Positions 43,341 through 53,469 of a stretch of 64,000 bases of DNA are shown here, in pieces; the stretch's first letter is position 1; every line of letters starts with the position of its first letter. Source of the DNA: Mycolicibacterium thermoresistibile (lineage in GTDB: Bacteria; Actinomycetota; Actinomycetes; Mycobacteriales; Mycobacteriaceae); NCBI RefSeq assembly GCF_900187065.1, contig NZ_LT906483.1, positions 3,720,001 to 3,784,000 of the forward strand, given 5' to 3'. The notes under the pieces are model-generated. The model did no database searches, was not told the origin of the DNA, and saw nothing but the letters and a program-made list of their open reading frames with translations. A program made the position numbers and the translations under genes.

Positions 43341-44525
43341 ATGAACACCATGGTCGGTGAGACACCGGACGCCGGGGGCGGTGCCACCGCGGTGCTCGAC
43401 CCCGCCGGGCTGGAACAGTTGGTCCGTGTTCTGCTGGCGCGCGGCTACCGGGTGATCGGACCGACGGTGTCGGACAACGCGATCGAGCTGGCCGAACTGC
43501 GGTCGGCCGACGACCTGCCACGCGGCTGGGGCGTGGACGTCGGTCCCGGCCACTACCGGTTGCGTCGCCGCGGGGACGCCGCACTGTTCGGCCATTCGGC
43601 CGGACCGCAGTCGTGGAAACAGTTCCTGCATCCGCCCCGGCAGCTGTTGTGGTCCTCGGACGACGACACCGCAGCGCCGGACACCCCCCGGTACGCGTTC
43701 GTCGGGGTGCGGGCGTGCGATCTGTCGGCCCTCGCCGTCCTCGACGGGGTGCTGGGCCGCGGCACGCATCCGGATCAGGCGTTCGTCGACCGGCTGCGCC
43801 GGGTGTTCGTGGTGGCGGTGAACTGCACCGAACCCGGTGGGCTGTGCTTCTGCGCGTCGATGGGCACCGGTCCGGCGGTCGGACCGGGCTACGATCTCGC
43901 GCTGACCGAACGGCTGGACCGCGACGGCCCGCACTACGTCGTGGACGTCGGCACCGGCGACGGCGCCGACGTGCTGGCCGAGATCGCCCACCGCGCCGCC
44001 ACCGACGACGAGAGCTCCTCGGCCCGAACAGATGTCGCCGAAGCCGCCGAGCACATGGGCCGACGGATGCCGCCCGGGGATCTGCGGCAGCTGCTGATCG
44101 ACTCGCGGGAGTCCCCGCACTGGCAGGACGTCGCCAGCCGGTGCCTGACCTGCGGCAACTGCACCATGGTGTGCCCCACCTGTTTCTGCACCAGCGTGTC
44201 CGACACCACCGATCTGGCCGGCGCCCACGCCGAACGGTGGATGGAGTGGGCGTCCTGCTTCGAGTTCGACTTCACCTACATTCACGGCGGGGTGGTGCGG
44301 CAGTCCGGCCCGTCCCGGTACCGGCACTGGCTCACCCACAAACTGAGCTCCTGGCACGATCAGTTCGGCGGTTCCGGCTGTGTGGGGTGCGGGCGCTGTA
44401 TCGCCTGGTGCCCCACCGGAATCGACATCACCGAGGAGATGTGGACGCTGGACCGGTTGCGGGCCGGGCGCACCGGCGCGGTCCACGCCGAAGACCCCGG
44501 TCCCGATCATGCGTCCGACGGTTGA
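43341..44525 (+). CDS. hyhB: Group 3b [NiFe] hydrogenase beta subunit (4Fe-4S, HyhB)
   Basis: The 394-residue protein has two ferredoxin-type cluster motifs near the C-terminus: CLTCGNCTMVCPTCFC (about 270-290) and GCVGCGRCIAWCPTG (about 350-365). An N-terminal domain has VGVRACDLSALAVLDGV and NCTEPGGLCFCASMGTGP, as in sulfhydrogenase beta subunits. It passes electrons between the gamma and small subunits. The run beta-gamma-delta-alpha matches the Hyh (Hyd3) operon of M. smegmatis, which is DevR-controlled (family knowledge). Confidence 0.9.
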   Translation: MNTMVGETPDAGGGATAVLDPAGLEQLVRVLLARGYRVIGPTVSDNAIELAELRSADDLPRGWGVDVGPGHYRLRRRGDAALFGHSAGPQSWKQFLHPPRQLLWSSDDDTAAPDTPRYAFVGVRACDLSALAVLDGVLGRGTHPDQAFVDRLRRVFVVAVNCTEPGGLCFCASMGTGPAVGPGYDLALTERLDRDGPHYVVDVGTGDGADVLAEIAHRAATDDESSSARTDVAEAAEHMGRRMPPGDLRQLLIDSRESPHWQDVASRCLTCGNCTMVCPTCFCTSVSDTTDLAGAHAERWMEWASCFEFDFTYIHGGVVRQSGPSRYRHWLTHKLSSWHDQFGGSGCVGCGRCIAWCPTGIDITEEMWTLDRLRAGRTGAVHAEDPGPDHASDG

Positions 44526-45393
44526 TAAGACACCGGCCGCTGCGCCGGCACCGGAGCCGGCGCCGGTCGCCGATGCGATGGCGCCGGTGTCCCACCGGGT
44601 GCGGTCGCGGGTGGCGGAGAACCGCGACTCGGTGACCCTGGTGCTCGAACCGGTCACCGATCGGCTGCCCGCCGCACGGCCCGGGCAGTTCATGATGCTG
44701 TACGCGTTCGGGATCGGTGAGATCGCGATCTCGGTGAGCGGCGATCCGACACTCACCGACGGCACGTTCACCCACACCATCCGCGAGGTCGGGGCGGTCA
44801 GCCGGGCGTTGTGCCACGCCGGGCCCGGCTCGACGATCGGGCTGCGCGGCCCGTTCGGCACCGACTGGGGTCTGTCCGCATGCGCCGGCCGCGATCTGGT
44901 CATCGTGGCCGGCGGGGTCGGGTTGGCGCCGCTGCGACCGGTCGTTCTCGGCGCGCTGGCCCACCGGGCCGACTACGGCCGGCTGGTGCTCATCGCCGGC
45001 GCCCGCTTTCGCGACGACTTCCTGTTCGCCGCCGACCTCACCGCCTGGGCGGCCGACCCCGCCCTCGAGGTGGCGCTGACCGTCGACGTGCCGGTGCAGG
45101 GCTGGCCCGGCGAGGTCGGACTGGTCACCGAACCGTTGCGACGGCTGGAACTCGACCCCACCCGCACCGCCGCATTCCTGTGCGGACCCGAGCCGATGAT
45201 GCGGCACTCCGCGGCGGCGTTGCTCGCCAAAGGCGTACCGGCCGAAAACATCCGGGTGTCACTGGAACGCAACATGCAGTGCGGGATCGGCTGGTGCGGT
45301 CACTGTCAGCTCGGTCCGCTACTGCTGTGTCGGGACGGTCCGGTCGTCGGCTATGACGTCGCCGCTCCCCTGCTGGCCGTCGAGGAGCTGTAG
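44509..45393 (+). CDS. hyhG: Group 3b [NiFe] hydrogenase gamma subunit (FAD/NAD(P), HyhG)
   Basis: The 294-residue protein starts at ATG 44509, overlapping the beta gene by 17 bases. It is a ferredoxin-reductase-type flavoprotein: FAD region [22 protein letters not shown](P) region [15 protein letters not shown], and a C-terminal [2Fe-2S] site [19 protein letters not shown]. An Ala/Pro-rich stretch precedes the FAD domain. It exchanges electrons with NAD(P)H. Its stop directly abuts the next start. Confidence 0.9.
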   Translation: MRPTVDKTPAAAPAPEPAPVADAMAPVSHRVRSRVAENRDSVTLVLEPVTDRLPAARPGQFMMLYAFGIGEIAISVSGDPTLTDGTFTHTIREVGAVSRALCHAGPGSTIGLRGPFGTDWGLSACAGRDLVIVAGGVGLAPLRPVVLGALAHRADYGRLVLIAGARFRDDFLFAADLTAWAADPALEVALTVDVPVQGWPGEVGLVTEPLRRLELDPTRTAAFLCGPEPMMRHSAAALLAKGVPAENIRVSLERNMQCGIGWCGHCQLGPLLLCRDGPVVGYDVAAPLLAVEEL

Positions 45394-46152
45394 ATGAGCA
45401 CACCCACCCTCGCCGTCTGGAAGTTCGCCTCCTGCGACGGATGCCAGCTCACCCTGCTGGACTGCCAGGACGAACTGCTCACCCTGGCCGACCAGGTGCG
45501 GATCGCCACCTTCGCCGAGGCGTCCAGCACCATGATCGGCGGACCCTACGACGTGTCGCTGGTGGAGGGTTCGATCACCACCGCCGCCGACGAACGGCGC
45601 ATCCACGAGATCCGCGAACAGTCCGGGGTGCTGGTGACCATCGGGGCGTGCGCGACGGCCGGCGGTGTGCAGGCGCTGCGCAACCTCGCCGACATCGAGG
45701 AGTTCACCTCGGTGGTGTACGCGCGGCCCGAATACATCGACACCCTGGCCACCTCCACCCCGATCGCCGCCCACGTCGAGGTCGATTATCAGCTGCAGGG
45801 GTGTCCGATCGACCGGGGGCAGCTGCTCGACACCCTCGCCGCGCTGCTGGTCGGGCGCAAACCCCGGCTGCCCGCCAAGACCGTGTGCACCGAATGCAAG
45901 AACCGCGGGGTGACCTGTGTCGTGGTTGCCGACGGGATCCCCTGCCTCGGGCCGGTGACGCATGCCAGTTGCGGTGCGCTGTGCCCGTCGTTCCACCGCG
46001 GCTGCTACGGCTGCTTCGGCCCGGCCGCCACCCCCAACACCGCGGCGCTGCTGCCGGTGCTGCGCCGGGACGGCATGTCCGACGACGCCGTCGACCGGGT
46101 GTTCTCGACCTTCAACGTCACCACCTTCGCCGCGGAACGGGACGACACGTGA
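45394..46152 (+). CDS. hyhS: Group 3b [NiFe] hydrogenase small (delta) subunit HyhS
   Basis: The 252-residue protein begins [19 protein letters not shown] (proximal-cluster CxxC at C14 and C17), with [12 protein letters not shown] and QGCPIDRG. A Cys-rich C-terminus ([11 protein letters not shown] ... [27 protein letters not shown]) holds further Fe-S clusters. No signal peptide is present, so the enzyme is cytoplasmic. Confidence 0.92.
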   Translation: MSTPTLAVWKFASCDGCQLTLLDCQDELLTLADQVRIATFAEASSTMIGGPYDVSLVEGSITTAADERRIHEIREQSGVLVTIGACATAGGVQALRNLADIEEFTSVVYARPEYIDTLATSTPIAAHVEVDYQLQGCPIDRGQLLDTLAALLVGRKPRLPAKTVCTECKNRGVTCVVVADGIPCLGPVTHASCGALCPSFHRGCYGCFGPAATPNTAALLPVLRRDGMSDDAVDRVFSTFNVTTFAAERDDT

Positions 46153-47447
46153 CACCCGAGATCCGCACCCTGACCGTCGGAGCACTCACCCGGGTGGAAG
46201 GTGAAGGCGCACTGCGGATCACACTGCGCGACGGACAGGTGCACCGCGCCGAACTCAACATCTACGAGCCGCCCCGGTTCTTCGAGGCGTTCCTGCGCGG
46301 CCGGGCGCACACCGAACCGCCCGACCTCACCGCCCGGGTGTGCGGCATCTGTCCGGTGGCCTATCAGGTCAGCGCCTGCAACGCGCTGGAGGACGCCTGC
46401 GGGGTGCGGCTGGAGCCGGACCTGCTCGCCCTGCGCCGACTGCTGTACTGCGGCGAATGGATCAGCAGCCACGCGCTGCACATCGTCATGCTGCACGCGC
46501 CGGATTTCCTGGGCTACCCGGACGCGATCGTGATGGCCGGAGACCACCCGCGGTTCGTCGGACGCGGTATGGCGCTGAAGAAGGCCGGAAACCGGTTGCT
46601 GGAACAGATCGGCGGGCGCGCCGTGCATCCGATCAACATGCGGCTGGGCGGGTTCTATTCGGTGCCGACCCGCGCCGAGCTGGGCCCGCTCGCCGAGACC
46701 TTGCGCCGTGCGCTCGACGATGCGTCCTACATCGCGCGGGCGGTGGCCGGATTCGATTTCCCGGACGTCGAATTCGATCACGAACTGCTGGCGCTGGGGG
46801 CACCGGACCGCTACCCGATCGAGGACGGCGTCATCCGGCGCACCACCGGAGAACCGTTCGGGCCGTCCGAGTTCGCCGACCATGTGGTCGAGGCGCAGGT
46901 GCCGCACTCCACCGCCCTGCACGCCACCCTGGACGGCCGCCGCTACATCACCGGCCCGCTGGCCCGCTACAACCTGAATTACGCCCAGCTCTCCCCGCTC
47001 GCCCGGCAGCTCGCAGCCGAGGCAGGACTGGGTGCCCGGTGCTGGAATCCGTTCCGCAGCATCGTGGTCCGGGCGGTCGAGGTGGTGTACGCGATCGAGG
47101 AGGCACTGCGCATCATCGACGGCTACCGGCGGCCGGACCGCCCGTACGTCGAGGTGCCGGCCCGTCCCGGCGTCGGGTTCGGGGTCAGCGAGGCCCCACG
47201 CGGACTGCTCTATCACCGCTACGAGATCGGCGCCGACGGCCTGATCGCCGCGGCCGACATCGTGCCGCCCACCTCACAGAACCAGGCCGCGATCGAGCAC
47301 GAGATGAAACGGCTGGTCGAGTCCGACCCCACGCTCGGGGACGCCGAGCTGACGGCGTTGTGCGAACGATCCATCCGAAACTGGGATCCCTGCATCTCCT
47401 GCTCCACGCACTTCCTGACCCTCGAGGTCGACCGCGGCGACCGATAG
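46149..47447 (+). CDS. hyhL: Group 3b [NiFe] hydrogenase large (alpha) subunit HyhL
   Basis: The 432-residue protein starts at GTG 46149, overlapping the small-subunit gene by four bases. The NiFe ligands are C65/C68 in [12 protein letters not shown] and C415/C418 in [11 protein letters not shown]. Other family blocks are [12 protein letters not shown] and [11 protein letters not shown]. Tyr follows where many groups have His (RxCGxCPVAY), as in bacterial 3b enzymes. The enzyme couples NADPH to hydrogen turnover, in M. smegmatis to dispose of reductant in hypoxia. No hyp maturation genes are in the window. Confidence 0.92.
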   Translation: MTPEIRTLTVGALTRVEGEGALRITLRDGQVHRAELNIYEPPRFFEAFLRGRAHTEPPDLTARVCGICPVAYQVSACNALEDACGVRLEPDLLALRRLLYCGEWISSHALHIVMLHAPDFLGYPDAIVMAGDHPRFVGRGMALKKAGNRLLEQIGGRAVHPINMRLGGFYSVPTRAELGPLAETLRRALDDASYIARAVAGFDFPDVEFDHELLALGAPDRYPIEDGVIRRTTGEPFGPSEFADHVVEAQVPHSTALHATLDGRRYITGPLARYNLNYAQLSPLARQLAAEAGLGARCWNPFRSIVVRAVEVVYAIEEALRIIDGYRRPDRPYVEVPARPGVGFGVSEAPRGLLYHRYEIGADGLIAAADIVPPTSQNQAAIEHEMKRLVESDPTLGDAELTALCERSIRNWDPCISCSTHFLTLEVDRGDR

Positions 47448-47458
47448 CCGGCGGAGAA

Positions 47459-47472
47459 GGGACCAAATTCTC
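47459..47472. promoter_or_regulatory. DevR box candidate, ppsA promoter
   Basis: GGGACCAAATTCTC matches the DevR core at 11 of 14 positions. It lies 81-94 bases upstream of the PEP synthase start. Confidence 0.65.
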
Positions 47473-47552
47473 TTTTGCCCGCGTCCCGGCTGCTTAGGCT
47501 CTAGAGAAGTCGTCCTGTCAAGCGGTATCCACGCCCGGGGGAGGCACACGCC

Positions 47553-49874
47553 ATGGACCACGTTGCGGACCGGTTCGTCCGAGACATCGCCGAACTGCGC
47601 ATCACCGACGCCGAGGAGGCCGGCGGCAAGGGCGCCAACATGGGCGAGATGGTGGCCGCCGCACTGCCGGTGCCACCCGGCTTCGTGCTGCTGCGGGACT
47701 GCTACCTGGAGTCGATGCAGGCCGGCGGTGTGCGCTCCGAGCTGGCCGCCCTGCACGACGAGGCGTTGGCGAAGGTTCCCGACACCGAACAGCTGCCCGC
47801 ACTGTGTGAACGGTTGCAGAGCCTGGTGCGCAAGGCCGGAATGGCCGATGAGGTGCGGAAGTCGGTGCTGGCCGCCTACCGCCGGCTGGGCCCGGACGCG
47901 GTGGTCGCGGTCCGGTCGTCGGCGACCGGCGAGGACGGCCGGGACGCCTCGTTCGCCGGGATGAACGCGACGATGACCAACGTCGCCGGTGAGGACGCGC
48001 TGCTCGAAGCGGTTGTGCGGTGCTGGATGTCGCTGTTCAGTCCCCGGGTCATCACCTACCGCGCCAGCCGCGGCTTCACCGACGAGCCGGCGATGGCCGT
48101 CGTGGTGCAGCAGATGATCGCCTCGGAGAAATCCGGGGTGGCGTTCACCGCCGACCCGAGCAGCGGCGCGCAGGACCGGGTGGTCGTCGAGGCGGCCTGG
48201 GGGTTGGGCGAGGTCGTCGTCGCCGGCCAGGTCGAACCGGACACCTATGTCGTCGCCAAGGAGGACCTCGGGGTGCTCGACGTGCGGATCGGCCACAAAC
48301 CGTTCAAGATCGTCCGCGGCCCCGACGGGAACGACCAACGCGTCGACCTGCCCGACGACCAGGCCCACGCCCGCGTCCTCGACGACCGCGAACTACGCCG
48401 CATCGCCGAACTGGCCATCGCCACCGAACAGCACAACGGCTGCCCCCAGGACACCGAATGGGCCATCGACGCCGCGGGTGAGGCGTTCCTGGTGCAGGCC
48501 CGGCCGATCACCACGTTGCGTCACGCCGCCGCTCCCACGTCGGAGGAACACGTCACGCTGGCCCGCGGCCTCGCCGCGGCGCCCGGGCTGGCGTCGGGCA
48601 GGGTCCGGGTGCTCAGGTCGCCCGAGGAGGGTTCGCAGCTGCAGGACGGCGAGATCCTGGTGGCCCCGATGACGAATCCGGACTGGCTGCCGACGATCCG
48701 CCGGGCGGCCGCGCTGGTCACCGACACCGGCGGGATGACCTGCCACGCCGCCATCGTGGCCCGCGAGCTGGGGGTGCCGTGTGTGGTCGGCACCCGCACC
48801 GCCACCCGCGATCTGCACAACGGCACCACCGTCACCGTCGACGGCACGCACGGCCGGGTGGTGTCCGGCCGGATGGCATCCCCCGCCGCTGCGGTGACGT
48901 TGGCCGAACCGGCCGCCCGACCGGCCCTCGCCGCGCCGGCCGAGGTGACCGCCACCAAGATCTACGTCAATCTCGCCATGCCCGATTCCGCCGAGGAGGT
49001 GGCCGCCCGCGGCGCCGACGGTGTCGGCCTGCTGCGGGCGGAGTTCATGCTCACCGAGGCGCTCGGCGGCCGGCATCCGCGCGATCTGATCGCCCGCGGG
49101 GAACAGAACGACCTGGTGCAGGGGATGGTGAACGCCGTCGGCCGGATCGCGGCCGCGTTCGCGCCCCGGCCGGTGGTGTACCGCGCCACCGACTTCCGCA
49201 CCAACGAGTTCCGCGGCCTGGCCGGCGGGGACCGGTACGAGCCCGAGGAACACAATCCGATGATCGGTTACCGGGGCTGCTACCGCTACATCAAGGAACC
49301 GGACGTGTTCGCGCTCGAACTCCAGGCGCTGGCGCGGGTCCGGGAGGAGAACCCCAATGTGGCGTTGATGATTCCGTTCGTGCGGACCCGCTGGGAGCTC
49401 GAGGAGTGCCTGGAGCTGGTCGACGCCAGCCCGCTGGGACGGCAACGCGGGCTGCGCCGGTGGGTGATGGCCGAGGTCCCCTCGGTGGTGCACTGGTTGC
49501 CCGAATACGTCGGGATGGGCATCGACGGGGTGTCCATCGGCAGCAACGATCTGACCCAGCTGATGCTGGGGGTGGACCGCGATTCGGACATCTGCGCCGA
49601 GTTGTTCGACGAGTCCGACGCCGCGGTGCTCGATGCCATCGGACGGATCGTCGGTACCGCCCGCCGGCTGGGCATCACGTCCTCGCTGTGCGGGCAGGCG
49701 CCGTCGACCGATCCGGCGTTCGCCGAGCATCTGGTCCGGATGGGCATCACCTCGGTGTCGGTCAATCCCGACGCGCTCGAATCCGCGCGCCGCACCGTCG
49801 CCGCGGCCGAGCGGCGGATCCTGCTGGAGTCCGCACGGAACGTCCAGGGAGATGCCCCGGCCGACGCTAGGTGA
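47553..49874 (+). CDS. ppsA: Phosphoenolpyruvate synthase
   Basis: The 773-residue protein has the three PpsA domains. The N-terminal ATP-grasp (1 to about 330) reads EEAGGKGANMGEMV, VVAVRSSATGEDGRDASFAG. The mobile phosphohistidine domain has TDTGGMTCHAAIVARELGVPCVVG (His near residue 398). The PEP/pyruvate barrel reads GVDGVGLLRAEFML, GSNDLTQLMLGVDRDS and SSLCGQAPS (acid/base Cys). It makes PEP from pyruvate with ATP hydrolysis to AMP. It follows the hydrogenase and has its own DevR-box-like site. Its 3' end overlaps the convergent GH65 gene by 8 bases. Confidence 0.92.
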   Translation: MDHVADRFVRDIAELRITDAEEAGGKGANMGEMVAAALPVPPGFVLLRDCYLESMQAGGVRSELAALHDEALAKVPDTEQLPALCERLQSLVRKAGMADEVRKSVLAAYRRLGPDAVVAVRSSATGEDGRDASFAGMNATMTNVAGEDALLEAVVRCWMSLFSPRVITYRASRGFTDEPAMAVVVQQMIASEKSGVAFTADPSSGAQDRVVVEAAWGLGEVVVAGQVEPDTYVVAKEDLGVLDVRIGHKPFKIVRGPDGNDQRVDLPDDQAHARVLDDRELRRIAELAIATEQHNGCPQDTEWAIDAAGEAFLVQARPITTLRHAAAPTSEEHVTLARGLAAAPGLASGRVRVLRSPEEGSQLQDGEILVAPMTNPDWLPTIRRAAALVTDTGGMTCHAAIVARELGVPCVVGTRTATRDLHNGTTVTVDGTHGRVVSGRMASPAAAVTLAEPAARPALAAPAEVTATKIYVNLAMPDSAEEVAARGADGVGLLRAEFMLTEALGGRHPRDLIARGEQNDLVQGMVNAVGRIAAAFAPRPVVYRATDFRTNEFRGLAGGDRYEPEEHNPMIGYRGCYRYIKEPDVFALELQALARVREENPNVALMIPFVRTRWELEECLELVDASPLGRQRGLRRWVMAEVPSVVHWLPEYVGMGIDGVSIGSNDLTQLMLGVDRDSDICAELFDESDAAVLDAIGRIVGTARRLGITSSLCGQAPSTDPAFAEHLVRMGITSVSVNPDALESARRTVAAAERRILLESARNVQGDAPADAR

Positions 49875-52800
49875 AGCGGACCGTGGTGCCCGGCTCCAGC
49901 CGTTGCACCCGGCCGTTGCACTCCACCGCGACCGGCGGCAGATCGCGCGGTGCGACGCTGATCTCGGCGCCCCGTCCGCTGACCCGCACATACATCTGGT
50001 GTCCCCGGTAGCGGATCGGAAATCCCAGGGCGCCCAGTGATTCCGGCCAGTTCGGCGACAGCACGATGCGATCGGAGCGGGTTTCCAGACCGGTGAAACA
50101 GCGCTGGACGAGGTCCACGCTGCCGGCCATCGCCGCGAGATGGATGCCCTCGGCGGTGGTGCCGCCCTGGATGTCGGCGACGTCGGACTTCAGCACCCGC
50201 TCGAAGTACTCCATCGCCCGGTCCCGGTTGGCCCGAGCCAGCACCCAGGCGTGCACCACCGCGCTCAGCGTCGATCCGTGCGAGGTGCGGGCCAGGTAGT
50301 AGTCGACCATCCCGGGGATCTGCTCGGCGGTGAACCGGTAGCCCAGATGTCCGAGCAGCTCCCGTAGTTCGTCCGCCGACAACAGATACAGCAGCATCAA
50401 CGCGTCCGCCTGTTTGGACGCCTTGTACCGGTTGACGTCGTCACCCTCGGCCTCCAGGATCCGGTCGAGCCGCTGGATGTTGCCGTACCGGCGGCGGTAG
50501 CCGTCCCAATCCAGTTCGGCCAGTTCGCCGTAGCCCTCGAACTGACTGATGATTCCGTCATGGAACGGTACGTACATCCGCCGGCTCACATCGTCCCACT
50601 GCGCCAGTTCCGCGGCGGTGAGGTTCAGCTTCTCGCGGACGTCGATCCGGTTCGGCAGCGGTATCAGGTTCAGGGCCTCGAGCGCCCGCAGGATCACCCA
50701 CACCGCCATCACATTGGTGTAGGCGTTGTCGTCGACGCCGTCGAACGGCCGATCGGGATACCCGGCGTGGAACTCGTCCGGACCGATCACCCCGCGGATG
50801 CGGTAGCGACCACGCCGGGTGTCGAACTCGGCCCTGCTCACCCAGAACCGGGCGATCTCGACCAGCAGTTCGGCGCCGTGGTCGATCAGGTAGGCCAGAT
50901 CCCCGGTCACCTGGTAGAACTGCCACACGTTGTAGGCGATGGCGATCCCGATGTGGTGCGCCCGATGGCTGGGGTCCGAATTCCACCGCCCCGAACGCGG
51001 ATTCAGGTGCAGCTCGGGGCTTTCCTCGCGACCGTCGCTGCCGGACTGCCACGGGAAGATGGCGCCGCGGTAGCCGGCCAGCCGGGCGGCCCGCCGGGCC
51101 TCGGGCAGTCGCCGGTACCGGTACTGCAGCAGCGATCTGGTGATCATCGGAAAACGTAGGTTCAACACCGGGAAGATGAACAGTTCGTCCCAGAAGATGT
51201 GGCCGCGGTAGGCCTCGCCGTGCAGCCCGCGGGCCGGCGGCCCGATGTCCAGGTCGGCGCTGTGCGGGGAGACCGTCTGCAGCAGGTGCAGCAGATGCAG
51301 CCGCATGACCCGCAATTCATCGGTGTGGTCCTCGAATTCGATCGACAGCCGCCGCCACAGATGTGCCCACGCCACGGTGTGCGCCGCCCGGATCTCACCG
51401 AATCGGCCCTGGCGCTCGAGAATCCGTTCGGCGCTCTCCGACGGTTCGGAGCTGCCCACGTCCCGCCCCGTCGACAACGCCACGACCTTCTCCACCGTCA
51501 ACCGCTGTCCCCGCGACAACCCGGTGGTGATCTGGTGTCCGATCTCCGATTCCTCGTCGACCAACCGGTATCCGGCGCTCACCGGGTCACCGTCGCGCCA
51601 CGCGGTGGTGCGCGCCGCCATCGCGATGGGGATCCGGGACTGGTTGGTCCGCACTGACAGCAGGACGGAGTCGCCTGTGAGCGCGGACTTGCCCAGCGAT
51701 TCGAGATGGTCGCCGCGCAGGTCGCGGTACCGCTCCACCAGGCCATTGCGCACGTCTCCGTCCAAGGTGGAACGGACGTCGACGGTTCCCGACCAGTCCT
51801 CGGCGACCAGGGTGGTCTCCAGCGCGGCGATGTGCGCGGTGTGCATGGCCACGAAGCGCTGCTGGGTCACCGACGTGGTGCGCCCGGCGTTGTCCCGGAA
51901 GCGGAGTTCGCGGGTGAGCACCGCGCCGCGCAGGTCGAGCGTCTGGCGGTAGTCGAGCAGCGTGACCGCGTCGACGTCGAACCAGGGACCACCCTCGATG
52001 CGGAAGGTCAACGGCAGCCAGTTGGGCAGGTTGACCATGCTCTCGTGCGCGGTCACCCGGCCGTCGACCACGTCGTCGAGGCGGTTGAACACACCGGCGG
52101 CGTAGGTGCCCGGGTAATGCACCTGCCCCGCCCTGGCTTCGGGGGCCGCTCCCCGGGTGGCGAAATATCCGTTTCCCACGGTGCACAACGCCTCCCGCAG
52201 CTTCTCCTGCCGGGGGTCGTAACCCCGGTAGCTGAACGTCCACGCCTCGTTCGAGGTTTGCCGCTGGTAGGCAATCCAATTGCCGCCGCGCCGGAGGAAT
52301 TCGCACACCTCCTCGGCCCCGTCGAGGCGGAACTGCGCCCCGGTGGGCCGGTCTGCGGCCCCGAGGTGGTGAACCACGACCGACACCCCGTCCAGACGCA
52401 GGACGTCGAAGGCGGCCTCGTCGGCCAGCTCTGAGCCCACATAGATCGGCAACACCGGTTCGGGCCGGCCCATCCGGGCCCGGATGGAGGTCAGGGCGGC
52501 CCCCGGATCCCAGTCGGTGCCGTCGAAGCGGTGGTGGCTGCCGTCGGGGGCGACGACCTCCCGTCCGTGGCCGCCGGCATACCAGAGGCCGTCGACACCG
52601 ACCCGGGCCCGCAGCTCGCTCACCTCCCGACCGCTGATCACCGCGACGGGACACAGCGACGCGAGCTTGCGCAGTGCCGCGGCCGCACCGTCGACCAGGG
52701 TCGCGGTGTCCCGGTCCGCCAGCGCACCGTCGAAGCGGCAGAACACCACCGGTTGGCGGTTGGCGACGATGCCGATCAGCAGTCCATAGGAGGCCAGCGC

Positions 52801-53247
52801 GTTCGACAACGCCGAGACCGTCCGGTACCGGTCGCGGACGACGGCCTCGGCGAAGTCGTCGACACCGGCCACGAAGGCGAAGCCGCCGTAGTGTCGCGAT
52901 GTTCCGGTCCGTCCGATGATCACGGTCCGCTCCGGGGCGGCGTTCACCCGCTCGGCGGCCGCCAGCGCCACCGTCCGGGAGCCCCCGGGCGGATCGCCGC
53001 TCACCCCGCCGACCGCGACTCCGAACAGGTCGTCGATCCCGGCGGCGTGCATAAGGTCCGCGCCGTCACCGTCGGGTGCGAACACGGCGACGGCGATGCC
53101 GGCGTTTCGCAGCTTGTCCGCCAGGATGATCGCCGAATCACTGACCCGAGCGCCTGCCCCGTCGCCCGCCGCGGCGTCGACCACCGCACCGAGTTCGAAC
53201 AACACCGCGTCGTGGAAACGCGGGTCGATGACGACGGAGGCGGTCAT
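49867..53247 (-). CDS. GH65-family glycoside phosphorylase/hydrolase with two degenerate phosphatase domains (Rv2006/OtsB1-like)
   Basis: The 1126-residue protein has an N-terminal HAD-like domain (about 1-160; FELGAVVD where active enzymes have DxDGV), a second OtsB-like domain (about 160-310; VVFCRFDGALAD where active ones have DFDGT) and a GH65 part. The nucleophile Asp is lost in both phosphatase domains. The GH65 part shows FWDELFIFPVL, GVIGPDEFHAGYPD (general-acid Glu near residue 823) and KASKQADALMLLYLL. The layout is that of M. tuberculosis Rv2006 (OtsB1, DevR regulon), about 200 residues shorter. It likely acts on trehalose or a related disaccharide. Confidence 0.85.
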   Translation of the reverse strand: MTASVVIDPRFHDAVLFELGAVVDAAAGDGAGARVSDSAIILADKLRNAGIAVAVFAPDGDGADLMHAAGIDDLFGVAVGGVSGDPPGGSRTVALAAAERVNAAPERTVIIGRTGTSRHYGGFAFVAGVDDFAEAVVRDRYRTVSALSNALASYGLLIGIVANRQPVVFCRFDGALADRDTATLVDGAAAALRKLASLCPVAVISGREVSELRARVGVDGLWYAGGHGREVVAPDGSHHRFDGTDWDPGAALTSIRARMGRPEPVLPIYVGSELADEAAFDVLRLDGVSVVVHHLGAADRPTGAQFRLDGAEEVCEFLRRGGNWIAYQRQTSNEAWTFSYRGYDPRQEKLREALCTVGNGYFATRGAAPEARAGQVHYPGTYAAGVFNRLDDVVDGRVTAHESMVNLPNWLPLTFRIEGGPWFDVDAVTLLDYRQTLDLRGAVLTRELRFRDNAGRTTSVTQQRFVAMHTAHIAALETTLVAEDWSGTVDVRSTLDGDVRNGLVERYRDLRGDHLESLGKSALTGDSVLLSVRTNQSRIPIAMAARTTAWRDGDPVSAGYRLVDEESEIGHQITTGLSRGQRLTVEKVVALSTGRDVGSSEPSESAERILERQGRFGEIRAAHTVAWAHLWRRLSIEFEDHTDELRVMRLHLLHLLQTVSPHSADLDIGPPARGLHGEAYRGHIFWDELFIFPVLNLRFPMITRSLLQYRYRRLPEARRAARLAGYRGAIFPWQSGSDGREESPELHLNPRSGRWNSDPSHRAHHIGIAIAYNVWQFYQVTGDLAYLIDHGAELLVEIARFWVSRAEFDTRRGRYRIRGVIGPDEFHAGYPDRPFDGVDDNAYTNVMAVWVILRALEALNLIPLPNRIDVREKLNLTAAELAQWDDVSRRMYVPFHDGIISQFEGYGELAELDWDGYRRRYGNIQRLDRILEAEGDDVNRYKASKQADALMLLYLLSADELRELLGHLGYRFTAEQIPGMVDYYLARTSHGSTLSAVVHAWVLARANRDRAMEYFERVLKSDVADIQGGTTAEGIHLAAMAGSVDLVQRCFTGLETRSDRIVLSPNWPESLGALGFPIRYRGHQMYVRVSGRGAEISVAPRDLPPVAVECNGRVQRLEPGTTVRFT

Positions 53248-53390
53248 CGTCGCTCCTCCCGATCACCGGCAGCGCCCGCCCCGAGCGGGCCGGGTGCACC
53301 TGAACAGACGACGCTACGGCTGATTCGATGGAGAGCCAAAGGGCCGAACGTCATCGATGCGTCACCGGCCGGCGCGCCGTGCACACATGC

Positions 53391-53404
53391 GGGACGAAAG
53401 ACCC
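53391..53404. promoter_or_regulatory. DevR box candidate between GH65 and Usp genes
   Basis: GGGACGAAAGACCC matches the DevR core at 12 of 14 positions, the best in the window. It lies 66-79 bases upstream of the universal stress protein gene and could also serve the divergent GH65 gene. A weaker site may lie near 53333-53346. Confidence 0.75.
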
Positions 53405-53469
53405 TGATGTCCGGGGTCCACCGCGGTTAGGGTCGATGTACACCTCGGCACGATGAAGGGAGCAGTCAC

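Noticed and set aside
42735..44903. 722-codon minus-strand frame
   Set aside because: It is antisense to KAS2 and the hydrogenase beta and gamma genes, which are well supported.
53333..53346. Second DevR box before the Usp gene
   Set aside because: Only about 8 of 14 matches, near chance in this GC content.
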